A stretch of 64,000 nucleotides of DNA from Ferdinandcohnia salidurans. GTDB taxonomy: Bacteria; Bacillota; Bacilli; Bacillales; Bacillaceae_L. A program made the position numbers and the translations under genes. Location of the stretch: NCBI RefSeq assembly GCF_042680725.1, contig NZ_JBHUEK010000018.1, positions 248,001 to 312,000 on the forward strand. The letters run 5' to 3'. Below the pieces are notes generated by a model that saw nothing but the letters and a program-made list of their open reading frames with translations, made no database searches and was not told the DNA's origin. Shown here in pieces: positions 35,407-43,085 of this stretch. The stretch's first letter is position 1. Each line of letters starts with the position of its first letter.

Positions 35407-36097
35407 GCTGAAAGATGTTAATAGCTTCTATGGCTCGAGTCACATCCTTCATGGAGTGAACCTTGAAGTGAAAGAAGGCCAGGTTGTGACCCTTTTAGGA
35501 AGAAATGGTATGGGTAAAACGACAACCATGCATTCAATTATTGGCTTTGTTAATAAAGTACAAGGTGAAATCCTATTTGAAGGTAAAAATATTGCCTCGC
35601 TCCAAAGTCACCAAATTGCAAGAAAGGGAATTGGCATCGTTCCACAGGGGAGAAGAATATTTCCGAACCTGACCGTAACAGAAAATCTAACCGTTTTCGC
35701 TGATCTGAAAAAAGGAGATTGGAATCTAGAGAAGATCTTTCACTATTTTCCACGCCTAAAAGAACGTGAAAAGTCTCATGCTGGCACCTTAAGTGGTGGG
35801 GAACAATCGATGCTATCAATCGGAAGAGCATTGATGAGAAATCCAAAAATCCTATTGCTCGATGAACCTACCGAAGGATTGTCACCCTTAATGGTCAGTG
35901 AAGTGATGGACGTCCTTTTAAAATTAAAAGAATCAGGAATGTCAATGCTTCTAGTTGAACAAAATATCTCAACTGCTTTACGAATAGCAGATGATGTTTA
36001 TATTTTAAGTAAAGGGAAGGTAGTCTACCACGACAACCCGGAAGAACTAAAAAATAATATGGATATCGCGTATCAACATCTCGCGTTAAGCAGCTAA
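35399..36097 (+). CDS. LivF-type ABC importer ATPase
   Basis: A 232-residue ATPase, the second energising subunit of the importer. Walker A is GRNGMGKTTTMH, the block GIVPQGRRIFPNLTVTENL is characteristic of LivF, the signature is LSGGEQSMLSIGRAL, and Walker B is ILLLDEPTEGLSP with LVEQNIS after it. Its start lies inside the end of the LivG gene, so translation is coupled. It closes the operon at a strong hairpin. Confidence 0.92.
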   Translation: MLKLKDVNSFYGSSHILHGVNLEVKEGQVVTLLGRNGMGKTTTMHSIIGFVNKVQGEILFEGKNIASLQSHQIARKGIGIVPQGRRIFPNLTVTENLTVFADLKKGDWNLEKIFHYFPRLKEREKSHAGTLSGGEQSMLSIGRALMRNPKILLLDEPTEGLSPLMVSEVMDVLLKLKESGMSMLLVEQNISTALRIADDVYILSKGKVVYHDNPEELKNNMDIAYQHLALSS

Positions 36098-36098
36098 C

Positions 36099-36134
36099 AA
36101 TAGCCCTTCCCATTCCCGGGAATGGGCTATTTAA
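36099..36134 (+). terminator. Terminator of the ABC importer operon
   Basis: AATAGCCC and GGGCTATT frame the inner palindrome CATTCCCGGGAATG, followed by a T-rich stretch. Confidence 0.8.
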
Positions 36135-36192
36135 TTTCATTTCCTATAAATACTAAAATCCCCTTTGGTAAAGACTACTAGTGGTGATGAAA

Positions 36193-37122
36193 ATGCCTTG
36201 TAAATCAAATGATGAATTAAAGGAATTAGTGAAAGAAGCACGCAAAATAACTAAAAATGGGCGTGTAGCTGATTATATACCAGCACTTGGGAAAGCAAAC
36301 CCGAATGATCTATCGATCGCAATCAACTTTCCGGATGGACGTTGCTTTTCCGCAGGGGATATTGAAAAAAAGATCTCGTTACAAAGTATCTCCAAAGTTG
36401 TAACGCTTGCTCTCGTTTTGATGGATAGGGGCAAACAATATGTTTTTGAGCGTGTCGGAATGGAGCCGACTGGTGACCCGTTTAACTCGATTGCAAAGCT
36501 AGAATCAATGGTTCCCTCAAAGCCACTAAACCCGATGATTAATGCTGGCGCACTTGCTGTTACCCATATGATTAAAGGGAACACAGTAGATGAGAGATTT
36601 CATCGATTGCTCACATTCATTCGTGAATTAGCAAACAATGACACGATCCATTACAATGAGGAAATTGCCCAATCTGAATATGACACGGCACATCTTAATC
36701 GAGCTTTATGTTATTTTCTAAAACAGCATCAAATCATTGAAGAAAATGTCGAAGAACTCATAGACCTTTATACAAAACAATGTGCAATTGAAATGAATTG
36801 CCTTGATTTATCAAGGATAGGTGTTGTATTTGCTCTTGATGGTGTCGATCCGGAAACAGGTAAACAAATTATGCCGAAAAATGTTGCGCGTATCTGTAAA
36901 ACGTTCATGGTGACCTGCGGAATGTACAATGCCTCTGGTGAATTTGCCATAAAGATCGGGATTCCAGCAAAAAGTGGTGTATCCGGTGGAATCATGGGGG
37001 CGGTTCCAGGTAAATTTGGAATAGGGATATTAGGTCCGGCCTTAGATGAAAAAGGAAATAGCATAGGTGGAATAAGGCTTCTTGAGCTCTTATCTAAAAC
37101 CTATAACCTTAGCATGTTCTAA
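36193..37122 (+). CDS. glsA: Glutaminase GlsA
   Basis: A serine-dependent glutaminase (309 residues) that hydrolyses glutamine to glutamate and ammonia. It has the SxxK pair in LQSISKVV, NPMINAGALAVTHMI, and the long conserved block FMVTCGMYNASGEF...IPAKSGVSGGIMG. It is very similar from memory to the B. subtilis glutaminases (LDLSRIGVVFALDG, ALDEKGNSI). Several in-frame starts exist (GTG 36181, GTG 36184, ATG 36187, ATG 36193). I prefer 36193 because GGTGA sits at good distance and the length then equals the B. subtilis enzyme. Confidence 0.93.
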   Translation: MPCKSNDELKELVKEARKITKNGRVADYIPALGKANPNDLSIAINFPDGRCFSAGDIEKKISLQSISKVVTLALVLMDRGKQYVFERVGMEPTGDPFNSIAKLESMVPSKPLNPMINAGALAVTHMIKGNTVDERFHRLLTFIRELANNDTIHYNEEIAQSEYDTAHLNRALCYFLKQHQIIEENVEELIDLYTKQCAIEMNCLDLSRIGVVFALDGVDPETGKQIMPKNVARICKTFMVTCGMYNASGEFAIKIGIPAKSGVSGGIMGAVPGKFGIGILGPALDEKGNSIGGIRLLELLSKTYNLSMF

Positions 37123-37147
37123 GAGTTTTCAAACTGAGATATTTTCA

Positions 37148-37185
37148 TTGCAATCCAAAAAGGCGTGTTATAAGATATATCTTAT
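37148..37185 (+). promoter_or_regulatory. Promoter with perfect palindromic operator before the MFS gene
   Basis: ATAAGATATATCTTAT (37170-37185) is a perfect 16-bp palindrome. It overlaps the -10 (TAAGAT, 37171-37176) of a possible promoter with TTGCAA at 37148-37153, 17 bases away. Drug-pump genes are often repressed by MarR or TetR proteins through such sites. The regulator is not encoded next to it. Confidence 0.5.
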
Positions 37186-37244
37186 GACTAAATAAAACAA
37201 TGGTATAAAATTATGAACTTAACGTCTAATGTGGGGGGAGTTTT

Positions 37245-38747
37245 ATGGATTTTTCCGAAAAACAAGTACGCCCTCAATACGGTATTCTTGCCGTCTTGAT
37301 GGTTGGTGCCTTTATTTCATTTTTAAATAATACATTATTAAATGTCGCGTTACCTTCTATTATGACGGAACTAAAGGTTGACCCATCGACAGTACAGTGG
37401 TTAACCACGGGCTTTATGCTAGTCAATGGAATATTGATTCCGACTACAGCCTTTTTAATCGAAAAATATACCGTTCGCCGATTATTTATCGTTGCAATGG
37501 GATTATTTACAATCGGTACGATACTTTCGGGTACCGCCCATGTATTTTCTGTCCTGCTTGCAGGTCGGATGATCCAAGCATCAGGTTCGGCAATTATGAT
37601 GCCGCTACTAATGAATGTAATGTTGGTAAGCTTCCCTGTTGAAAAAAGGGGAACAGCGATGGGGGTTTTCGGATTAATCCTCATGTTCGCACCGGCGATT
37701 GGACCCACACTTTCGGGTTGGATTATTGAACACTATGATTGGAGAATGCTCTTCCACTTCATCACGCCAATTGCAGCTATCGTGTTCATACTTGGCTTTA
37801 TTATGCTAAAGGATAAAAAAGAAAAAGTAATTTTAAAACTGGACTTTTTCTCTTTAGTTTTATCAAGTATAGGATTTGGTGGATTATTATATGGATTTAG
37901 TTCAGCCGGCAATATGGGGTGGGGAAGTCCATTTGTATATGGATCCATTATTATAGGAATAATCTCGTTAACTTGGTTTATCGTACGTCAATCAAAGCTT
38001 GATATCCAAATGCTTAATTTTGGTGTCTATCGTTATCCGATGTTTGCATTGGCTTCAGGGATTACGATGGTTGTTAATATGGCCATGTTTTCAGGGTTTT
38101 TATTGCTACCAATTTATTTACAAACGATATTAGGTATTTCGCCTATGAATACTGGACTTTTACTTTTACCTGGAGCGGTATTAAATGCTTTTATGTCACC
38201 GATCAATGGACGTTTATTTGATAAATTTGGTGGACGAATCTTGGCAACTCTGGGATTGGCCATCACAACTGTAACAACCTATCTTTTCAGCCAGCTGACC
38301 TTTGAAACTTCCTATACGTATCTTATGATTTTACATGCGGTGAGAATGTTTGGTATGTCCATGGTCTTTATGCCTGTTTCAACAAATGGATTAAATCAGT
38401 TGCCGCGTAACTTATACCCACATGGTACAGCTGTTAATAATACATTAAACCAGGTTTCAGCCGCCATTGGTACAGGATTTTTAATTACATTGATGTCACT
38501 AAGAGAAGAGTCATCTGCAGCAAATTTACTTAAGAATATTCAAGGGCAGCCTACAGAGGCACAAGCTCTACAAATTCAGTTACAAGCCATGCTTGAAGGG
38601 ATTAATTTCACCTTTTTCGTTTCAACCTTCTTAATACTTCTTGCGTTTATTCTCGCGTTCTTTATTAAACGAGCGAAACAGGAAGAAGATATTACGGGTA
38701 AGAAAAAAACAAAACAAGGTGTTCAGCCTACATTAGCAAAGAATTAA
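37245..38747 (+). CDS. DHA2 family (EmrB/QacA-type) MFS transporter
   Basis: A 500-residue proton-driven efflux transporter with about 14 hydrophobic segments. The helix-1 block NNTLLNVALPSIMTELKVDPSTVQWLTTGFML is the DHA2 signature, and the motif C region reads GLILMFAPAIGPTLSGWI. The tail is lysine-rich. It resembles LmrB/MdtP-type drug pumps of bacilli. The ATG at 37245 follows GGGGGGAG. No repressor gene is adjacent. Substrate unknown. Confidence 0.88.
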   Translation: MDFSEKQVRPQYGILAVLMVGAFISFLNNTLLNVALPSIMTELKVDPSTVQWLTTGFMLVNGILIPTTAFLIEKYTVRRLFIVAMGLFTIGTILSGTAHVFSVLLAGRMIQASGSAIMMPLLMNVMLVSFPVEKRGTAMGVFGLILMFAPAIGPTLSGWIIEHYDWRMLFHFITPIAAIVFILGFIMLKDKKEKVILKLDFFSLVLSSIGFGGLLYGFSSAGNMGWGSPFVYGSIIIGIISLTWFIVRQSKLDIQMLNFGVYRYPMFALASGITMVVNMAMFSGFLLLPIYLQTILGISPMNTGLLLLPGAVLNAFMSPINGRLFDKFGGRILATLGLAITTVTTYLFSQLTFETSYTYLMILHAVRMFGMSMVFMPVSTNGLNQLPRNLYPHGTAVNNTLNQVSAAIGTGFLITLMSLREESSAANLLKNIQGQPTEAQALQIQLQAMLEGINFTFFVSTFLILLAFILAFFIKRAKQEEDITGKKKTKQGVQPTLAKN

Positions 38748-38789
38748 AAAAAAGGAGAAATCGTCCAATTGGATTGATTTCTCCTTTTT
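38748..38789. terminator. Bidirectional terminator
   Basis: AAAAAGGAGAAATC and GATTTCTCCTTTTT pair perfectly between the convergent MFS and natK genes. Confidence 0.9.
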
Positions 38790-39546
38790 ACTTTCCTTTT
38801 ATGGCAGGTATTTTAATTTTGACTGTGAATTCCTCGTCTTTACATACAAAGTCCAAAAATCCATTTGCTTCATCGACAACATCATATATTAACTTTGTGC
38901 CAAGTCCTTCGTGACCATCACCTTTAGTCGTTTTTCCAAAGGTTTCAAACAAGTGATCTAAGATGGACGCTGGAATTGGAAGAGTACTATTTTTACATGT
39001 TAAAATATACAATCCACTTCGCTTATAACATTGCAAGGTAAGGAAGGCATGGCCCTTATGCTCTTTTTGCCATTCTTCACACGCATCAATACTATTGGAT
39101 AAGAGATTTCCAATTAAGGTCACAATTTGCTGGTCCGACAATGGTAAGGATGAAAGTGGCAAATCAAAATCATACACAATTGAAATATCAAGTGCCCTTG
39201 CTTTGCGATACATTTGATGGAGAATACCTGCTACCACACCGCGTTCGCCTTTTATTGAAAGATTTGTTTCTTTATAGCCCTCAACCAATTCATCCAAATA
39301 GTGTTTTGCTTCCTTGTCTTTTCCATTTTCAAGCATAAAGTGAATGGCGGAAACATGCTTTAAAAAGTCATGCCGTTCACTACGAACGACTCGGAAGGTT
39401 TCATTGAATTGAGCGCGTTGTTCATCAAAATGTTTGGCCTCTTCTAATAAAGTATTCATTTTTCTTGAAATTGAAAGTCGTGATAAACATACATAAATGC
39501 ATAAAATCGACAATACCACGATGAGTCCCCAATAAAGCATGATCAA
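38788..39546 (-). CDS. natK: NatK-like sensor histidine kinase
   Basis: A 252-residue kinase with one N-terminal membrane helix (about residues 3-20), a coiled linker, a phosphoacceptor region SERHDFLKHVSAI with His59 and a GHKL ATPase domain with NLLSNSIDACEE and HEGLGTKLIYDVV. The Spo0B-type H box and partnership with a LytTR regulator match NatK/NatR of B. subtilis, which control the natAB pump; natAB is adjacent here. A TTG at 39546 has AAGGTGG eight bases upstream; an ATG at 39540 is the alternative. A dispersed repeat separates it from natR. Confidence 0.8.
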   Translation of the reverse strand: MIMLYWGLIVVLSILCIYVCLSRLSISRKMNTLLEEAKHFDEQRAQFNETFRVVRSERHDFLKHVSAIHFMLENGKDKEAKHYLDELVEGYKETNLSIKGERGVVAGILHQMYRKARALDISIVYDFDLPLSSLPLSDQQIVTLIGNLLSNSIDACEEWQKEHKGHAFLTLQCYKRSGLYILTCKNSTLPIPASILDHLFETFGKTTKGDGHEGLGTKLIYDVVDEANGFLDFVCKDEEFTVKIKIPAIKGK

Positions 39547-39568
39547 ACATTACGCCACCTTAAAGGAA

Positions 39569-39709
39569 GTTAATAAGTCTGGTAAAAATGACACATCGAA
39601 TTTCTTCGTTGGCTTGCTTTTCCGTTCCTCACGTATTAATTGCATACGCTCCGGTACTCAAAGCTGCTCCGCCTCGAACTTCTCGGTCCTTTTCACCCTC
39701 CTTTTTAAC
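39569..39709 (-). repeat. Dispersed Bacillaceae repeat R2, copy A
   Basis: About 141 bp with imperfect terminal inverted repeats (GTTAA.../...TTTTTAAC). It is an inverted copy of 44690-44833; the core with GAGTACCGGA and ACGTGAGGAACGGAAAAGCAAGC is almost identical in both. It lies between natR and natK. Elements of this sequence are widespread in bacilli. Confidence 0.75.
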
Positions 39710-39713
39710 ATCA

Positions 39714-40412
39714 CTAAAAATAATTTTGTTGTAAAAAGTCTACTTTTTCTTTTGTGATCATTGCCTGTTCTTCGATACCTTCGAAAGTGACAATATAGGA
39801 GTTCTTTGCATAAAGCGAAAAGTTTTTTACATAGTGAATATTGATGATAAACGACCGGTGTGACCGAATGAAGTCTCTTTCTCGTAATTCTCCCTCTAAC
39901 TCACCCAGAGTTTGATAGGTTTTTATCGGCCCTGATTTTGTATAAATGGTTGTCGAACGCCCTGAACGTTCAATAAAAATAATATCCTTTTTTTGGAGAA
40001 TATGTATTTCATTTTTTTGTTTTAAATAAAGTCTTCCATGAATTTCAGCCGATTTTGTTTTTTCGAGTAAACGTTCAATTGATTTCACTAACCGTTCCTT
40101 CGGGTAGGGCTTCATTATATAATCATGAACATTTAGTTCAAATGCATGAACAGCATAGCCACTATTTCCTGTTACAAAAATCACCGAAATATTCAGTGCA
40201 TGCGTGTGAATAATATCGGCAAGTTCATAGCCAGATAAATTTGGCATCTCAATGTCAGCAATCAACAAATCGATTTCCTCTTTTTTGATTTGTTCATAGG
40301 CTTCCTCGGCGGATAATGTAGAGAAGATAACCTCAATATCTGAAATGCCACTTACAATTGCTTTTAATTTATCCAAATCAATCAAACGGTCATCTACAAG
40401 ACCAACCTTCAT
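39714..40412 (-). CDS. natR: NatR-like LytTR response regulator
   Basis: A 232-residue regulator: receiver domain to about residue 120 with the phosphorylatable Asp53 in LLIADIEMPNLSG and the lysine in IMKPYPKER, then a LytTR DNA-binding domain (about 130-232) with FIERSGRSTTIYT and RDFIRSHRSFIINI. It is transcribed away from natAB, and the pair of direct repeats at 40506-40535 is a likely binding site. ATG 40412 has GAGGTAG nine bases upstream. By analogy with B. subtilis it would activate natAB. Confidence 0.82.
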   Translation of the reverse strand: MKVGLVDDRLIDLDKLKAIVSGISDIEVIFSTLSAEEAYEQIKKEEIDLLIADIEMPNLSGYELADIIHTHALNISVIFVTGNSGYAVHAFELNVHDYIMKPYPKERLVKSIERLLEKTKSAEIHGRLYLKQKNEIHILQKKDIIFIERSGRSTTIYTKSGPIKTYQTLGELEGELRERDFIRSHRSFIINIHYVKNFSLYAKNSYIVTFEGIEEQAMITKEKVDFLQQNYF

Positions 40413-40505
40413 CTTCAAATCTACCTCACATAACCAACATTTATATGAAAATTTCCAAATATAGTATCTTTCTATTTTAACACCTTTATAGGAAAATTTG
40501 ACCTT

Positions 40506-40570
40506 TTCACGACAAAAAAAGGAACATTCGCGACATAACTAGAGATTTTCTTAAAAAGGATGGCTATGAT
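40506..40570 (+). promoter_or_regulatory. natAB promoter with LytTR-type direct repeats
   Basis: TTCACGACA (40506-40514) and TTCGCGACA (40527-40535) are direct repeats starting 21 bases apart, the geometry usual for LytTR regulators. A -10 TATGAT (40565-40570) follows, with no good -35 hexamer. This fits an activator-dependent promoter. Confidence 0.6.
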
Positions 40571-40601
40571 ATAGACATAAGAACAAGACGAGGTGGAAAA
40601 T

Positions 40602-41354
40602 ATGATCGAAATTAATGAAGTGACAAAAAGATTCAAAGATAAAAAGACTTCTATAACTGCATTAAAGCATGTGGAATTTACTGTTGAAAAAGGGCAAGTT
40701 GTTGGATTACTAGGGGAAAATGGTGCGGGAAAAACAACTCTTCTACGAACCATTGCGACGTTACTAACTCCGACGGATGGAAATGTTAAAGTGGCAGGCT
40801 ATGATACTCAAAAAAATCCAGAAGAAGTGAAAAAGAGAATCGGTGTATTATTTGGTGGCGAAACCGGATTGTATGATCGTCTCACTGCACGAGAGAATCT
40901 CGAATTTTTTGCAGCTTTATATGGATTAAGCAAACATGAAACGAAAGTAAGGATAGATGAATTAGCACGAATGTTTGGAATGCGAGATTACTTGAATCGT
41001 AAGGTCGGTGGGTTCTCAAAAGGTATGAGACAGAAGGTAGCGATTGCGAGAACACTCATTCATAATCCAGAGATTATTCTCTTTGATGAGCCAACGACCG
41101 GATTAGATATTACGTCATCAAATGTATTCAGACAGCTTGTTCACCAGTTAAAGCGTGATGGTAAGACGATTATATTCTCTAGTCATATTATGGAGGAAGT
41201 TTCCATGCTTTGTGATTCAGTCGCAATGATGCATAAGGGAGAACTCGTCTATCAAGGTGATTTAGATGAGCTTTATAAATCAGAAGGAAGCCAGGATTTG
41301 AATTATATTTTCATGAGTAAACTTGTTAGGGGGAACGAAACATATGCTTCGTAA
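40602..41354 (+). CDS. natA: NatA-like ABC transporter ATPase
   Basis: A 250-residue ATPase of the sodium/drug extrusion ABC type. Walker A is GENGAGKTTLLR, the signature is FSKGMRQKVAIARTL (FSKGM rather than LSGGQ, as in NatA and related exporters), Walker B is ILFDEPTTGLDI, and the switch is FSSHIME. I start at ATG 40602 after GAGGTGG; a GTG three codons earlier is in frame. It overlaps natB by 11 bases. With the NatK/NatR-like pair next door, sodium export is the best guess. Confidence 0.85.
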   Translation: MIEINEVTKRFKDKKTSITALKHVEFTVEKGQVVGLLGENGAGKTTLLRTIATLLTPTDGNVKVAGYDTQKNPEEVKKRIGVLFGGETGLYDRLTARENLEFFAALYGLSKHETKVRIDELARMFGMRDYLNRKVGGFSKGMRQKVAIARTLIHNPEIILFDEPTTGLDITSSNVFRQLVHQLKRDGKTIIFSSHIMEEVSMLCDSVAMMHKGELVYQGDLDELYKSEGSQDLNYIFMSKLVRGNETYAS

Positions 41355-42501
41355 AATATATTTGAAAGAATTAAAAGATTGCTTTCGCGATCGTCGTACA
41401 TTAATACTTACTGTCTTATTACCAATTATCATGATGTCCGGAATGACGTTTTTCTATGAAAATATGATTTCAGATGGCGAAGGTGATACTTTCCAGCTTG
41501 CAGTTGAAGAATCTTCCATGATTGAAGCAGAGAGGATACTTTCAGGAGTAGAGAATGTTGAGCTCATTGAATCGTCTAACCTAGAGCAATCCATTCAGGA
41601 CGGAGATGCACAAGTCGGATTGGAATTAACACCGAATTTCGTTGAGGCGACACAAAACGGGAAGGAAGCTTCGGTCACTCTCGTTGGGGATTCATTTAGT
41701 CAAAAGTCTACCCAATTAAATGCAATTATCTTGAATGCCTTAACAGTTTTTGAGAAAACAGTGGTTGTCGGGATCCTTCAGGCAGGCGGAATTGATCCTA
41801 CTATCATGCAACCATTTACGATTAAACAAGAAGAAATGACAAATGAAGATCCAAATGTTGATATGCTTGCATTTTTAATTCCATTAATTTTATCAATTGC
41901 AATCGGAGTTGGTTCAGGTCCTTCTGCAGCCGATTTATTTGCGGGTGAAAAAGAAAAGAAAACGATGGAAGCTCTGTTAATGACACCTGTTAAAAGATCT
42001 ACCTTGCTACTTGCAAAATGGCTAACGATTGCTACAATTGGGTCGGTAATCGGCATTATTACATTGGCTGTAGTTGCATTGGAGATTAGTCTGTTAACTG
42101 AAAATCTCAAAAACGCTGTATCATTTGGAGATGACGCTTATTTAATCATTGGAATCGGCATCTTACTAGCAGTTATCTACGCTGCATTTACCGCTTCATT
42201 AATCATGATTACAAGCATTGTCGCGAAAACAATCAAGGAAGCAGGAAGTTATAGCAGCCCTGTCATGATGATTGCCATGTTCCCTGCAATGATTATAGTA
42301 GGGGTAGGAGTGAATGAACTTACGAATTATCACTTCACTGTACCAATTATGAATTTATTTACTTTATTAAAAGAATTGATGTTCGGAATCATTGACTATG
42401 AACATATTCTACTTGCTTTCGGTAGTAACATTGCTTGTATGATTATCTTCTTTGTGATTGGCCGTATCTTGTTTATGAAAGATAAATGGGTAATGAACTA
42501 A
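41344..42501 (+). CDS. natB: NatB-like ABC transporter permease
   Basis: A 385-residue ABC-2-type permease. A membrane helix at about residues 18-38 is followed by an extracytoplasmic domain of some 150 residues (GDSFSQKSTQLN in it) and then five hydrophobic segments from about 180 on, with the FAGEKEKKTMEALLMTPVKRSTLLLAKWL block typical of NatB/CcmB-like permeases. ATG 41344 has AGGGGGAACG upstream and lies inside the end of natA. Together they form a two-gene exporter. Confidence 0.85.
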   Translation: MLRKIYLKELKDCFRDRRTLILTVLLPIIMMSGMTFFYENMISDGEGDTFQLAVEESSMIEAERILSGVENVELIESSNLEQSIQDGDAQVGLELTPNFVEATQNGKEASVTLVGDSFSQKSTQLNAIILNALTVFEKTVVVGILQAGGIDPTIMQPFTIKQEEMTNEDPNVDMLAFLIPLILSIAIGVGSGPSAADLFAGEKEKKTMEALLMTPVKRSTLLLAKWLTIATIGSVIGIITLAVVALEISLLTENLKNAVSFGDDAYLIIGIGILLAVIYAAFTASLIMITSIVAKTIKEAGSYSSPVMMIAMFPAMIIVGVGVNELTNYHFTVPIMNLFTLLKELMFGIIDYEHILLAFGSNIACMIIFFVIGRILFMKDKWVMN

Positions 42502-42502
42502 T

Positions 42503-42545
42503 AAAAAACTGCCAGCCCTTTATATTAGGGGCCGGCAGTTTTTTT
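42503..42545. terminator. Bidirectional terminator after natB
   Basis: AAAAAACTGCC and GGCAGTTTTTT form the outer stem with an inner GCCC/GGGC pairing, between convergent genes. Confidence 0.88.
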
Positions 42546-42885
42546 ACACATCCTGTGCGTATCTCTCATCAGGAATTTTTGTAAGTGTGACATATAAACT
42601 TACATTTTCTGAACCATCATTTACAAAGCTTAAGTTTTCTTCTCCATTACAAACGATCACATCGTCCTTTTTCACTTTAACGTCTTGCTCATCAATTGTA
42701 AAAGTGCCTTCACCTGAAAGAACGAGTAGATATACATTAGACCCTGGATGCTTGTGAGCAGGTAGCGCTTGATTTGGCATGAAGTTTAACATAAAGACGG
42801 TACTACCACCTTCTTTAAAGATGACACGTTTTGTTAGTCTTTCCTCATTATATTCTATAAAATGATTGAGCATTTCTTTTTTCAA
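42544..42885 (-). CDS. Small cupin-domain protein
   Basis: A 113-residue single-domain cupin. The metal-binding motif appears as PAHKHPGSNVYLLVLSGEGTF (two histidines and, instead of the usual glutamate, an asparagine/valine region), followed by DDVIVCNGEENLSFVNDG. Such small cupins bind metal or small ligands; no function can be assigned. The frame begins with TTG at 42885, ten bases after AAGGGG; the ATG at 42873 is the alternative. It is monocistronic. Confidence 0.75.
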   Translation of the reverse strand: MKKEMLNHFIEYNEERLTKRVIFKEGGSTVFMLNFMPNQALPAHKHPGSNVYLLVLSGEGTFTIDEQDVKVKKDDVIVCNGEENLSFVNDGSENVSLYVTLTKIPDERYAQDV

Positions 42886-43012
42886 TTGAATCGCCCCTTA
42901 ATATGTTTATTAGGTTATCTATAACCATTATAATGTAGGAATAAAAGTCAGACTGTGATATATATCATGATCTATAAATGGCCGTTTTTTATACTGTTAT
43001 ACAACAATAATA

Positions 43013-43041
43013 TTGAGTTGTCTATACACATGATTTATAAT
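43013..43041 (+). promoter_or_regulatory. Sigma-A promoter of the AGCS symporter
   Basis: TTGAGT (43013-43018) and TATAAT (43036-43041) are 17 bases apart, about 45 bases before the start codon. Confidence 0.65.
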
Positions 43042-43085
43042 TCGTAATATAGAGAATTTTCTAAAACGAAAAAGGGGGAATGTAA

